A stretch of DNA of 47,930 nucleotides from Microcaldota archaeon (lineage in GTDB: Archaea; Micrarchaeota; Micrarchaeia; Micrarchaeales; Micrarchaeaceae): assembly GCA_021790455.1 (NCBI GenBank), contig JAJYDY010000002.1, positions 1 through 47,930 on the forward strand, written 5' to 3'. Each line of letters opens with the position of its first letter. The stretch's first letter is position 1. Positions 32,397-40,890 of this stretch are shown here, piece after piece. The notes below the pieces were generated by a model. It worked only from the letters and a program-made list of their open reading frames with translations, made no database searches and was not told the DNA's origin. The position numbers and the translations under genes are program-made.

Positions 32397-33185
32397 TCAT
32401 CCTACCGAAAGTATGCTCTTAATATATGGCGCACTGCACACGCTGGCTGGCGTAAAGTTGTCGATGTTGCAGATCTGCGCCGTGAAGACATCTGCGCTGC
32501 CGATCACTGACTGCGACAGCGTCGTACTCGGATTGCCTATCTGCGATATTATGTACTGCCAGTTGTGGTTGTCGAGGAGTCCCGGAGGGAAGTTCGCGCC
32601 GCTCTGCGCTGACCTGTTCCCGAAGTCTATGAATGGAATCCCTCCCGTGTCATACGCATTCTCCGCGGCGGTCTCCCATGCAGCTGGCGTCTGTAGGGGC
32701 TGGTAAGTGTTCGTCAGCGTTTCAACCTCTGCGAAGCCGATGTAGCTGCTCTGGTAGGTCGTGTTCGTAAAAGTGAATGTAGGCGTCGACGGATAAACGT
32801 CGCTTGTTGATGATGTCATGTAATCCAGGCCGGAGATGCTGCCGAACCTCATTAACGCGATCGCAAGGCCCCACCTTCCCGCTGCGCAGTAGGGGCAGTA
32901 GTCCGCGCCTATGTACAGGACGGCGGGCTTTCCATCTATCGTGAGGTTCTTTCCGTGTATCTTTGCCGGATATGTGGCGACAGCACCGGTGCCAATCTGG
33001 TCAGCGAGCGTCATGTTGCTCGCTATGCTCTCAAGGTTGGCGAGATCTGTGCTGGAAACCGGGACGTTATCATATTTTATCAGGCTGCTGTTGCCTCCGC
33101 TTGAACTCCAGTCATACCAAAGCAGCGCGGCTACTATCACGATTACAAGCACCGCCGTACCTATCTTCATGTTTTTTGATACCAT
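32397..33185 (-). CDS. DUF929-family thioredoxin-like protein, membrane anchored
   Basis: An N-terminal membrane anchor ([18 protein letters not shown]) precedes an extracytoplasmic domain. It has the thioredoxin-like active site CPYC in [23 protein letters not shown], as in the archaeal DUF929 family. It later has [12 protein letters not shown] and an additional pair of Cys near the C-terminus (CNIDNF and VCSAPYI). A role in disulfide exchange outside the membrane is inferred. ATG follows the upstream PAP2 stop directly (TAAATG), so the two are co-translated. Confidence 0.85.
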   Translation of the reverse strand: MVSKNMKIGTAVLVIVIVAALLWYDWSSSGGNSSLIKYDNVPVSSTDLANLESIASNMTLADQIGTGAVATYPAKIHGKNLTIDGKPAVLYIGADYCPYCAAGRWGLAIALMRFGSISGLDYMTSSTSDVYPSTPTFTFTNTTYQSSYIGFAEVETLTNTYQPLQTPAAWETAAENAYDTGGIPFIDFGNRSAQSGANFPPGLLDNHNWQYIISQIGNPSTTLSQSVIGSADVFTAQICNIDNFTPASVCSAPYIKSILSVG

Positions 33186-33797
33186 TTAACTGCCTGTTTG
33201 CTGTTTCTGCTTTGGAGTAAGTATGTCAAGCCTGAGCCTCTGCGCAAGAGAATAGACCCTGCTCCTGTAGTGATATATGACATAACCAATTATAAGGCTT
33301 ATTATTGCTCCTGCTATCACGTCAGTAAGATAGTGCTGACCGAGATACACCCTTCCGAAGAGCATTATGACAAGCCATACTACGTAAAGCACCTGCAGTA
33401 TCCTATACCTCCTAAGGAAGAGCACCAAGCCCGTCAGTGTTATAGCATGATTGCTCGGGAATGCGAATCCGCTTTCGCATACCGGATGGTTTATCCACGA
33501 CAGGGAGGGGAGGGAGCAGGGCCTTGCTTCCTGAAATATATACTTCAGCACTTCGCCCAGCGCGAACAGCACTACCGCAGCAATGACGAAGGAGTACACG
33601 TCATTGTCCTTCTTCCATATCAGATACAGGACTAGGAATGGCAGTACTATGAAAAAGCTTTCTGCGAAGGGTACCATTATCGCATTCAATGCAGGGCTTG
33701 CTATGCTATTCACTGCCTGGAACGCCCAGATGTTTATCCCTGTCTGCGAGGGATTGAACAGCATTAATATTAAAGTTGCCAACATGAGTAAGACCAC
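33186..33797 (-). CDS. PAP2-superfamily membrane phosphatase
   Basis: The 203 aa protein has about five to six helices and all three PAP2 signatures: KYIFQEARPCSLPS (KxxxxxxRP), PSNHAI (PSGH) and RVYLGQHYLTDVIAGAI (SRxxxxxHxxxD). This set defines lipid/polyprenyl phosphate phosphatases, probably recycling polyprenyl pyrophosphate or dephosphorylating phospholipid headgroups. Substrate is inferred. GTG 33797 is used here; ATG 33785 is an alternative. It shares a 64 bp promoter gap with the divergent tRNA-Trp gene and is coupled to DUF929. Confidence 0.9.
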   Translation of the reverse strand: MVLLMLATLILMLFNPSQTGINIWAFQAVNSIASPALNAIMVPFAESFFIVLPFLVLYLIWKKDNDVYSFVIAAVVLFALGEVLKYIFQEARPCSLPSLSWINHPVCESGFAFPSNHAITLTGLVLFLRRYRILQVLYVVWLVIMLFGRVYLGQHYLTDVIAGAIISLIIGYVIYHYRSRVYSLAQRLRLDILTPKQKQQTGS

Positions 33798-33819
33798 TCC
33801 TTTAGCACAGATAAGAGTT

Positions 33820-33832
33820 AAATATATTTATA
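33820..33832. promoter_or_regulatory. AT-rich promoter element between PAP2 and tRNA-Trp
   Basis: AAATATATTTATA lies 30-42 nt upstream of the mature tRNA 5' end and about 23-35 nt upstream of the PAP2 start on the other strand. It can act as a TATA box for either or both. Confidence 0.5.
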
Positions 33833-33861
33833 GCTCTGCTCTATAACATATGTACCTGCTT

Positions 33862-34004
33862 GGGGTTGTAGCGTAACCTGGCAGCGCGGCTGGCTCCAGA
33901 TTTTATAAATTGCAGATGAGCGCTCCGGCGCGATGATGAGAATCTGGAATTATGATTATAAATGAAGAAACCAGCAAATCCGGGTTCAAATCCCGGCGGC
34001 CCCA
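33862..34004 (+). tRNA. trnW: tRNA-Trp (anticodon CCA) with an intron
   Basis: The two exons give a 73-nt tRNA. Acceptor stem GGGGTTG pairs with CGGCCCC (two G-U), followed by A73. The D-arm is GCGT/GCGC and the anticodon stem GCTGG/CCAGC. The anticodon loop reads CT-CCA-GA after splicing. The T-arm is CCGGG-TTCAAAT-CCCGG. No encoded CCA tail is present. The intron interrupts between positions 37 and 38, the canonical archaeal site, and a bulge-helix-bulge can be drawn around it: bulges AG-A and AAA, with a roughly 4-bp central helix containing one mismatch. Confidence 0.93.
33900..33969 (+). other. tRNA-Trp intron (70 nt) with box-C-like motif
   Basis: Intron boundaries follow from the anticodon loop, with exon 1 ending G33899 and exon 2 starting A33970. 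Inside are a GCGC-TCCG-GCGC mini-hairpin, a perfect box-C sequence ATGATGA (33933-33939), and AATCTGGA (33941-33948), complementary to U33-G37 plus the first three intron bases. In several archaea this intron encodes a box C/D RNA that methylates the tRNA itself. A clear CTGA box D is missing here, so function is uncertain. Confidence 0.6.
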
Positions 34005-34142
34005 AATCACTTATTGAATGACAGCATACGTGGATGTTAAACCGCCAATATGGAGGCATCCCTGAAGAAGTTGTGCATATGGGCCTGCCTGCTTGAAATC
34101 GCAACGAAATTAAAGGTTTGCAGGCAAACTTAGCTGAGTGGA

Positions 34143-35453
34143 ATGTTAGAAGTTGCGCTGGTATTCATATTCTTCGCGGCAGTCGCCTTCCTCGGATTCA
34201 TAATCAACGCGCTGTTCTACAAGTTCAAGGTAAGCAAAGTACTTCCGCTCATGCTCATAGGAATCCTCGTCGGTCCCCTATTCCATTTCATAAACACCGG
34301 ACCCGGCAGCCTTGCCTCCCTACTAACCCCGTATATCGCAGCGATAGCCATAGCATTCATACTTTTTGACGTGGGGCTGAACATGGAGGCCGGGAAATTG
34401 AGAAGCGTGTTCGCAAGGGCCACCCTGTTCACCATAGCGCTAGAGACAGCCACGGGAATAGGCGCTGCGGTATTCGCATATTACATATTCGGCTGGACGC
34501 TCCTTGAAGCGTTCATCTTCGGTTTTGCAGTTGCGGGCCCGAGTAGCATAGTGGTTCCGAGCCTTATGAGCGTGGTCAGGGCGAAGGTCGACTTGAAGAC
34601 GGTGCTGACGTATGAAAGCGTTGCATCAGACCTTCTCCAGCTTATAGTGCCTCTTATTCTGATAGGACTGATACTCAACCCGATAACCAACCTCTCCGAG
34701 GTGGCGTACTTCACCTTTACCGTAATCTTCGGATCTATACTTCTTGCCGTGGCATCGGCGCTTTTCTGGCTCTATATAATGAACAGGTACAGGCAGCAGA
34801 GCAGGCTCTACAGCTGGATGCTCACTGTGACTATGATAGTCGCAACGTACGGCATAGCAGAGGCGCTCGACCTTGAGGGCGCAATAACCGTTTTCGTATT
34901 CGGCTTGGCATTCGCCACGATAGGCGGGGTTGACCATACCGATAAGGGCAGCATGCTCAACGCAAATGTGTTCAAGAAATTCGCCCTGCTTGGAGGCGTC
35001 AAGCACATAAAGAACTACCAGAGGGAGATAGTTTTTGTAACGAACACGTTCTTCTTCGTTTATATAGGGATGCTGCTCAACCTGAGCGGGATAACTCTTT
35101 ATCTATTGCTTGCCGCGATTGCGATAACCGCGGGCATGGTGCTGCTGAGGTTTGCCTTCTCTCCGATGGTCAGGAAGTATTACGACAGCGACCTCCCTTT
35201 GAAAAAGGCAGAATCCCTGCTGGTCTATTTTGACGTTGCAAGGGGCATATCCCCGATCATCATTGCTGTTGTCCTTATAACCGACGGCATAAATATACCG
35301 GGCCTGCTGACCATGATATTCCTCGTCGTGCTGTTCACCAACATAGTTTCAACGATCGGGATATGGATTGCATACATGGGCGGGGGTGGTCTTGGTGACA
35401 CGATGGGAGCAACAGCCCAAAAAGGCCAGGAAAGGCTGGCGGCAAAGGGCTAA
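34143..35453 (+). CDS. CPA2-type Na+/H+ (Kef-like) antiporter
   Basis: The 436 aa protein has 12 or so hydrophobic helices. It includes FILFDVGLNMEAGKLR and FIFGFAVAGPSSIVVPSLM, the CPA2 transport-core region, with the extended-helix site near VASDLL. No C-terminal RCK/TrkA domain is present; the short tail is Gly- and Lys-rich. This family exchanges Na+ or K+ for protons to hold cytoplasmic pH. Ion specificity cannot be read from sequence. The preceding 138 bp after the tRNA contain an imperfect inverted repeat (GCCTGC and GCAGGC) and no gene I can support. Confidence 0.88.
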   Translation: MLEVALVFIFFAAVAFLGFIINALFYKFKVSKVLPLMLIGILVGPLFHFINTGPGSLASLLTPYIAAIAIAFILFDVGLNMEAGKLRSVFARATLFTIALETATGIGAAVFAYYIFGWTLLEAFIFGFAVAGPSSIVVPSLMSVVRAKVDLKTVLTYESVASDLLQLIVPLILIGLILNPITNLSEVAYFTFTVIFGSILLAVASALFWLYIMNRYRQQSRLYSWMLTVTMIVATYGIAEALDLEGAITVFVFGLAFATIGGVDHTDKGSMLNANVFKKFALLGGVKHIKNYQREIVFVTNTFFFVYIGMLLNLSGITLYLLLAAIAITAGMVLLRFAFSPMVRKYYDSDLPLKKAESLLVYFDVARGISPIIIAVVLITDGINIPGLLTMIFLVVLFTNIVSTIGIWIAYMGGGGLGDTMGATAQKGQERLAAKG

Positions 35454-35486
35454 ATATTATTTCCGATACTATCGTTTTCTGGTTAT

Positions 35487-36053
35487 ATGACAGAAATAGG
35501 CCTTGACCAGAGAAAGGTTGGCGATGCTGTTGCTGCTGCAAAGGGGAACGGTGGGTCTTTTTCCGCTTGGGAATTTACTAGCGCAGAGAAAGCGCTGATG
35601 CTCAATGCGCAGGTCCTCAGTTTTGTCGCCAATGCGCCGGTAGACAGGGCATCTGCATTTCCAATTAAGGAGGATGAGCTACGCGGCCTGCTTTCCGATC
35701 TGCTCCAGAGAGATTTCATCAGACTACTCAAGGAGAGCGGGCTTTCCCAGTTCTCGAAAACAAGGCCGATGCATGTAGGCAAGCAGAGCGTAACAGGTGG
35801 AAAGACGGCATTCAACGTTGAGCTTGTCGATTTCTCCGTGAAAGTCTTGGAAGGGCTGCGGGAGTTCAGGGCCAAGGTAAACATGAGGCTCGGGGAGAAC
35901 CCGGGCAATATGCACCTTTACGAGCTGCAGTATGATTTGAGCCTGCTTTCTGAAGCTGCCGAGTGCGCGATAAAGGCGCTGCAGGAGGGGGCCTTCTGGA
36001 AATCGAACGATCCAATAAAGCCCCTGTTCATCCCGCTTGTGGAGCTACAGTGA
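35487..36053 (+). CDS. Hypothetical soluble protein
   Basis: I do not recognise this 188 aa protein. It is helical and soluble, with TRPMHVGKQSVTGGKTAFNVE in the middle and two C-terminal helices (LRGEFRAKVNMRLGE-like and DLSLLSEAAECAIKAL). It lies 33 bp downstream of the antiporter and overlaps the convergent carbamate kinase gene by 9 nt. No membrane or metal motif is present. The codon use is like its neighbours. Confidence 0.58.
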   Translation: MTEIGLDQRKVGDAVAAAKGNGGSFSAWEFTSAEKALMLNAQVLSFVANAPVDRASAFPIKEDELRGLLSDLLQRDFIRLLKESGLSQFSKTRPMHVGKQSVTGGKTAFNVELVDFSVKVLEGLREFRAKVNMRLGENPGNMHLYELQYDLSLLSEAAECAIKALQEGAFWKSNDPIKPLFIPLVELQ

Positions 36054-36974
36054 CCCAATCCTTGTCCCGCTACGCATTTTCATTACTCCTTCGAACTTCT
36101 CTAGGTTACCTATCTGGGCGGTGCGCCCTCCGTTCTTGATGAATTCAAGGCATGCCTCAAGCTTAGGCTTCATCGTTCCCTCTTCGAAGGAGTCTATACT
36201 CTTTGCCAGCTCCTCCGCAGATATCTTCACTATCCTTCCATTCATCCTTTCATGGTCCGTGTAAACATAATCCACGTTCGTGAGTATCACCATCCTCTTC
36301 GCCTTGATCGAGTTAGAGAGCAGCTGCGTCGTGCTGTCCTTATCTATGACTGCCTCCGCGCCCATGTGCGCTTTCCCTGAATTAAAAACAGGTATTCCTC
36401 CTCCGCCGCAGCATATCACGATGTCACCCCTTCGCGCGAGAGCTTCTATCTCATTTATCTCCAGTATCTCAAGCGGCCTCGGCGATGGGACGACCCTCCT
36501 ATATGCCCCTCCCATCTTTGCGTAATGGAATTTCTCCTCATTAAGTTCATTTTCGAGATGCGCCTTTGTGTAGAAGGGCCCTATCGGCTTCGTCGGCTTC
36601 TCGAAAGCAGGATCTTTCCTGCTCACCAGGACATGGGTGATTATTGTGCTCACTCTTTTCCTGGAACCAAGCCTTTTCAGCTCGTTGCTGAGCTCGAGCT
36701 CCAGCATCGAGCCGATCATCGCCTGCGTCTCAGCATTTAGTATATGCAGAGGAAGCTTTGGTATCTTGTCCTTCGCAAAGAAGTTCCTGAGGAACTCGTC
36801 TCCCACCTGTGGTCCGTTTCCGTGGGTTATGATAAAGCCGTGCCTGCTCCTAACCATAACCTTTGCAAGTCGCCATGCAGTCCCAGAGATGTTCTTCATC
36901 TGCAGATGGAACGACGGCTTCTCGCCCTTCTGCAGCAGGGCATTCCCGCCGAGCGCGACAACAATCACATCCAT
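36045..36974 (-). CDS. arcC: Carbamate kinase
   Basis: The amino-acid-kinase fold protein of 309 aa begins VIVVALGGNALLQKGEK and contains the carbamate kinase signature ITHGNGPQVGDEF. It also has IVICCGGGGIPVF, AVIDKDSTTQLLS and LTNVDYVYTDH, with GTMKPKLEACLEFIKNGG near the end. The enzyme makes ATP from carbamoyl phosphate, or carbamoyl phosphate in reverse. No arginine deiminase or ornithine transcarbamylase gene is adjacent, so its pathway here is unclear; it may supply carbamoyl phosphate. Confidence 0.92.
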   Translation of the reverse strand: MDVIVVALGGNALLQKGEKPSFHLQMKNISGTAWRLAKVMVRSRHGFIITHGNGPQVGDEFLRNFFAKDKIPKLPLHILNAETQAMIGSMLELELSNELKRLGSRKRVSTIITHVLVSRKDPAFEKPTKPIGPFYTKAHLENELNEEKFHYAKMGGAYRRVVPSPRPLEILEINEIEALARRGDIVICCGGGGIPVFNSGKAHMGAEAVIDKDSTTQLLSNSIKAKRMVILTNVDYVYTDHERMNGRIVKISAEELAKSIDSFEEGTMKPKLEACLEFIKNGGRTAQIGNLEKFEGVMKMRSGTRIGSL

Positions 36975-37097
36975 GAGAAGGTCTCATATCGCAGCCTTTT
37001 ATACGTTGCCTGCGCACTCCTGCACAATTGTCAAACTGCCGGGAAATCCGTAAATATCCCCTAAATGCGTAAGTATTTCCTATGCTGCTGATATATC

Positions 37098-37574
37098 ATG
37101 GCGATGCGATCACAGGTCCTTTCACCGGACTGGAGTGCGGGAGACGCGAGATACTCTGCATTGAAGGCGATCATCGACGAGATAACGAACTGCTCCGACT
37201 CTTACATGTCGATGGCGCTCGGGGTTCTCATGCAAAGGCCGGAGATAAGGAAACATATCGATGGCGGAGTAATGCCATATCTGTATGCCGCTGGCCTGCT
37301 CAGCTTTGCAGGGAGGGAGATAACGGACGAGAGCCTATCGAAGCTCCTCAAGGTTATAGGAGTAAAGCCGGACCGGAAGCTTCTCGATATAATAATGGAG
37401 AGCGGAGTGAAGAGCCATCTTGTTTACATTTATTCCTTCTACTTCCTCCTCGCTAGCAACATAAATCCAAGCGCCGACAGTATCATGGAGACGGTTTCTG
37501 CCCTCGGGCTGAGGCCGGACAGGGAGAGAGCGGAGGAGACGCGGGCTCTCTGCCTTAAGTCGCTGAACAGGTAA
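37098..37574 (+). CDS. Protein with two ribosomal P1/L12-like N-terminal domains
   Basis: After a 57-residue helical lead, PYLYAAGLLSFAGREITDES-LSKLLKVIGVKPD matches the archaeal L12/P1 N-terminal dimerisation domain, which in Sulfolobus begins EYIYASLLLHAAKKEIS. A second, weaker copy begins VYIYSFYFLLASNINPSADS and runs to ALGLRPDRERAEE. The highly acidic hinge and the C-terminal DDDMGFGLFD motif of true P1 are absent, so it is not the stalk protein itself. It could bind the P0/L10 stalk base or form its own oligomer; this is inference from sequence similarity. It lies between carbamate kinase and purF. Confidence 0.6.
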   Translation: MAMRSQVLSPDWSAGDARYSALKAIIDEITNCSDSYMSMALGVLMQRPEIRKHIDGGVMPYLYAAGLLSFAGREITDESLSKLLKVIGVKPDRKLLDIIMESGVKSHLVYIYSFYFLLASNINPSADSIMETVSALGLRPDRERAEETRALCLKSLNR

Positions 37575-37662
37575 TCGGAAGGATAGGAGTTGCGTCCATA
37601 CGACATCGCAATCAGCTATAAATAGTTTCATTCCCATTTCTCTTTCTCTGCGCTGCCAGGGG

Positions 37663-39168
37663 ATGACTTTCTTGAAGAGAGGATGCTTTTTCTTTGAAGA
37701 GGCTAAGGAGCACTGCGGTGTCGCAGCCATATCCATAAACACAGAACATGCGACTGGCGCCATCTACAATAGCCTGCTCGCGCTCCAGCACAGGGGGCAG
37801 GACTCTGCAGGCATCGCTATGCTGATAGACCGCGATGGCACGCAATCTAAGCTTGAAGGAATTGGATCGTCCGGCGAAGAGAACATGCACGAAATCAGGA
37901 TAAAGCTGGTCAAGGGGCTTGTCTCAAACTTCAGGGAGAGTTGGCTTGGGGACATGAAGAGCAGGGTGGGTATAGGGCACGTAAGGTACTGCACCGCTGG
38001 TTCTCCAGGCCTTGATGACGCGCAGCCTGTCCTGATCAACTGCGACAACTTAAGGATTGCACTCGCATTCAACGGCAATGTGGCAAATGTGAAGGAGCTG
38101 AGGAAGATACTGGAAGCGGACCACGATTTCATTGGTGATGGAGATGGCGAGATACTCGCCGCGCTGTTCGCTGTGCAGATGAAAAAAGAGAAGAGCATTG
38201 AGAAGGCTTTCACCGCTATACATGAAAAGGTCGATGGCGCATACTCGATAGCTGTCGTAACTTCTGATGGCGATCTCGCCGCATATAGGGACCAGTATGG
38301 AATAAGGCCGCTCAGCATAGGCATCAGCGATGAGGGAGTGATGTTCGCATCCGAGAGTGTCGCGCTCAGGGTCAATGGATTCGACGCTGTAAGGAGCCTT
38401 AAGCCGGGAGAGCTCGTAATAGTTAAGGACGGGAGCGTGGAGTCGAGGCAGATAGCAAGCCTTCCATCTGCAAGTCACTGCATGTTCGAATACGTTTACT
38501 TCAGCAGGCCTGACAGCATATTGGACGGCGTGCCTGTCTCTGATGTAAGGTACAGGCTTGGCATGGCACTTGCAAGGAGGAACGTGGCTGACGTTGACGT
38601 GATAGTCCCAGTGCCGGACACGTCTAGGTCGGCTGCGGAGGGAATAGGCGCAGTCACCGGAATCCCGGTCAGGGAGGGCCTGATAAAGAACAGGTATATA
38701 GGAAGGACTTTCATAATGCCTACGCAGGAGCAGAGAGAAAGGGCTGTCAGGATCAAGCTCAATCCGGTCGCATCTGTGCTTGATGGGAAGAGAGTGCTGC
38801 TCGTTGATGACAGCCTTGTCAGGGGCACAACGTTAAGGAACATAGTTGCAGAGGTGCGAAGTGCAGGGGCGAAGAGCGTTGATGTCTGGATAACTTGCCC
38901 TCCGATAATATCGCCGTGCTTCTATGGGGTGGACATGTCGAACCACAAGCAGCTGGCCGCCGCAAACATGGGTGTGGAGGAGATAAGGAGGAGTATAGGT
39001 GCAGACCACCTTGTTTACCAGAGGATTGAGGAGCTTAAGGAGGCGATAGGCCTCGGCGAAAACATCTGCGCTGGCTGCCTCACTGGAAAATATCCAACGC
39101 CATTGGCACAGAGGCTGTCTGAGAAATCGAAGAGTATGCCTCTGGTGGGAAGGTACACGGAGCTGTGA
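37663..39168 (+). CDS. purF: Amidophosphoribosyltransferase
   Basis: This is the first enzyme of purine synthesis, making phosphoribosylamine from PRPP and glutamine. The Ntn glutaminase begins after a 17-residue propeptide (MTFLKRGCFFFEEAKEH) with nucleophile Cys18 in CGVAAISI; this implies autocleavage. LALQHRGQDSAGIA and YCTAGSPG follow. The phosphoribosyltransferase domain has the PRPP motif VLLVDDSLVRGTT. Later Cys residues (TCPP, SPCFY, CAGCLTG) match the 4Fe-4S-type family. At 501 aa the length is normal. A TATA box (CTATAAATAG) lies about 45 nt upstream. No other pur gene is adjacent. Confidence 0.95.
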   Translation: MTFLKRGCFFFEEAKEHCGVAAISINTEHATGAIYNSLLALQHRGQDSAGIAMLIDRDGTQSKLEGIGSSGEENMHEIRIKLVKGLVSNFRESWLGDMKSRVGIGHVRYCTAGSPGLDDAQPVLINCDNLRIALAFNGNVANVKELRKILEADHDFIGDGDGEILAALFAVQMKKEKSIEKAFTAIHEKVDGAYSIAVVTSDGDLAAYRDQYGIRPLSIGISDEGVMFASESVALRVNGFDAVRSLKPGELVIVKDGSVESRQIASLPSASHCMFEYVYFSRPDSILDGVPVSDVRYRLGMALARRNVADVDVIVPVPDTSRSAAEGIGAVTGIPVREGLIKNRYIGRTFIMPTQEQRERAVRIKLNPVASVLDGKRVLLVDDSLVRGTTLRNIVAEVRSAGAKSVDVWITCPPIISPCFYGVDMSNHKQLAAANMGVEEIRRSIGADHLVYQRIEELKEAIGLGENICAGCLTGKYPTPLAQRLSEKSKSMPLVGRYTEL

Positions 39169-39216
39169 CTGCCTCGCTCTTTTATATTTTTCCTGACACT
39201 AGCTAATGGCGGTTCG

Positions 39217-39819
39217 GTGATAAAGCTAGTCATATTCGATATTGGAGGAGTACTTGTCGACTTCATGGAGGAGATGTACATACACTATCTCCACGACGAG
39301 ATCATGCCTGCCATATCTGTGAGGAGGCTCGAGAAGTTCATAATGCCGCTGATGCAGCTCATGGATTTCGGGGTGCTTTCCGTGCCGGAACTGGAATCGA
39401 TGGTGTCGAAGCACTTCAAAATCGACGGGCTAAACCTGAAATGGGTACAGGGCTACAGGAAGCTGGCAAAGCCGAGGATGAGGGAACTTGAGGAGCTGAA
39501 TGCAATCAACAAGAGATACAGGACTGTTATTCTGTCCAACATAAGCTACAGCAGGTATGCGGAGATACAGCGCAGCTACCTGAAGATGGTCGAAGTAAAA
39601 ACAAGGTACTTATCGTGCGAGCTGAGGATGAGGAAGCCAGACCCGCACATATACGAATACGTGCTGGAGAAGGAAGGCGTAAAGCCTGAGGAAGCGGTGT
39701 TCGCCGACAACCAGATAGAGAACGTGATAGGAGCTGAGAAGGTTGGAATCAACGCAGTCTGGTACAGGAACCACAGGAAGCTTATGCGCGACCTCAGGGC
39801 ACTCGGCGTAACGCCGTAG
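39217..39819 (+). CDS. HAD-superfamily hydrolase
   Basis: The protein begins IKLVIFDIGGVLVDF, a HAD motif I in which the nucleophile is the Asp of FDIGG (second Asp replaced by Gly). Later VILSNISY is motif II, and VEVKTRYLSCELRMRKPDPHIYEYVLEKEGVKPEEAVFADN supplies the motif III Lys and motif IV Asp. The pattern resembles the GG-type DxGGV HAD phosphatases (DIGGV..D). Substrate is unknown. The start is GTG in GGTGATAAAG. ProDH follows after 8 bp. Confidence 0.85.
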   Translation: MIKLVIFDIGGVLVDFMEEMYIHYLHDEIMPAISVRRLEKFIMPLMQLMDFGVLSVPELESMVSKHFKIDGLNLKWVQGYRKLAKPRMRELEELNAINKRYRTVILSNISYSRYAEIQRSYLKMVEVKTRYLSCELRMRKPDPHIYEYVLEKEGVKPEEAVFADNQIENVIGAEKVGINAVWYRNHRKLMRDLRALGVTP

Positions 39820-39827
39820 GTGAGCGC

Positions 39828-40664
39828 GTGTCCGGCTTCTTTGAGCGCCTTTTTGCAGGGAGGTGGATAGCAGGGCCAGGGGTAGAGGATGCGCTTCGCG
39901 AAGCAAGAAGGTTGAACAGGCTTGGAATCGCCGCAATAATAAATTATCTCGGGGAGGAGTACCACAGGAGGAATGTTGTTGACGATGCTGTGAAGACGTA
40001 CATCAGGCTGATAAGGGAAATAGGAAAGCGCAAGCTGAAAGCGGACATATCAACAAAGATAACAGAGCTGGGGGATCTTATCGACAAGGGGCTTGCCGAG
40101 GAGAATTACTCGAAGATTGTTGATTTCGCATCGAAAAACGGCGTCTTCGTCTGGCTTGATATGGAGGAGCACCGGTTCGTTGATGACACATTCAGGCTCT
40201 ATGTGTCTAAGGTGAAGAAGGGGAACACTGGAATCTGCATCCAGTCCTATCTGAGGAGGAGCCTTGGCGACATAAAGCGGCTTCCGGGCGGAGCGACAAT
40301 CAGGCTTGTAAAGGGCGCGTACTCGGAACCTGGAAGGATTGCGTTCCAGACGAGAGAAAAGACTACAGAGAACTATTCGGTCTTGATGAGCTATGTATTC
40401 AAGCATTTCGACAGGTTCACTATTGCAACACACGACACATCGCTTCTGCAAAAAGCGATAGAAGCGAACAAAATTAGAAGGAAGAATGTCACTTTTGCGA
40501 TGTTGAAGGGCGTGAGGAGCAACTATGCGAGGAAACTTGCAATTGATGGAATGAAAGTCTCGGTGTATGTGCCATTCGGGAAGGAGTGGATCCCCTATTC
40601 CTTCAGGCGCCTCAGGGAGGCGGGCAACCTTAAGCTGATTTTCCGGTCTGTTTTTGGAGGATAG
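39828..40664 (+). CDS. putA: Proline dehydrogenase-like FAD enzyme
   Basis: The 278 aa protein shows the ProDH beta-barrel signatures: FVWLDMEEHRFVDDTFRLY, ICIQSYLRRSLGDIKRL, IRLVKGAYSEPGRIAF and FTIATHDTSLL. The C-terminal VSVYVPFGKEWIPYSFRRLRE is the usual substrate-binding end. It oxidises proline to pyrroline-5-carboxylate using FAD, probably at the membrane. The start is GTG 39828 after GGTGA. No P5C dehydrogenase gene is nearby. The upstream HAD gene is probably co-transcribed. Confidence 0.92.
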   Translation: MSGFFERLFAGRWIAGPGVEDALREARRLNRLGIAAIINYLGEEYHRRNVVDDAVKTYIRLIREIGKRKLKADISTKITELGDLIDKGLAEENYSKIVDFASKNGVFVWLDMEEHRFVDDTFRLYVSKVKKGNTGICIQSYLRRSLGDIKRLPGGATIRLVKGAYSEPGRIAFQTREKTTENYSVLMSYVFKHFDRFTIATHDTSLLQKAIEANKIRRKNVTFAMLKGVRSNYARKLAIDGMKVSVYVPFGKEWIPYSFRRLREAGNLKLIFRSVFGG

Positions 40665-40679
40665 GCGGCACGCTCAGAA

Positions 40680-40760
40680 TCAGGCTCTTAATAGTACGAA
40701 TGCCAGCATAAGCTTCGGATATGTATCTATTGCATCGATGTTTGTCCGTATTTTATCCAT
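40680..40760 (-). CDS. Possible 26-aa ORF in the 40.7-kb gap
   Basis: The 226 bp between ProDH and the EMAP gene contains on the minus strand MDKIRTNIDAIDTYPKLML..., 26 aa ending FVLLRA. GTGA sits 5 nt upstream of its ATG. The sequence reads like a protein end rather than random codons, so it may be a microprotein or the remains of a gene. The rest of the gap holds only AT-rich sequence and the EMAP promoter. Confidence 0.22.
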   Translation of the reverse strand: MDKIRTNIDAIDTYPKLMLAFVLLRA

Positions 40761-40890
40761 GCCATTCACTACGCATAGGCATTTTGCTTCTGCTTAATTT
40801 ATTTGGCGCATTCCTGGCGCCTCCGTGCATGTGTTATTTGCGCATTGATTATTTATTACTTTATCCCGAATGTTAATTGTAGTGATTTGC

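Noticed and set aside
34005-34142. Possible small RNA downstream of tRNA-Trp, based on GCCTGC/GCAGGC repeat
   Set aside because: The stem is imperfect and the loop is long; no promoter separates it from the antiporter leader.
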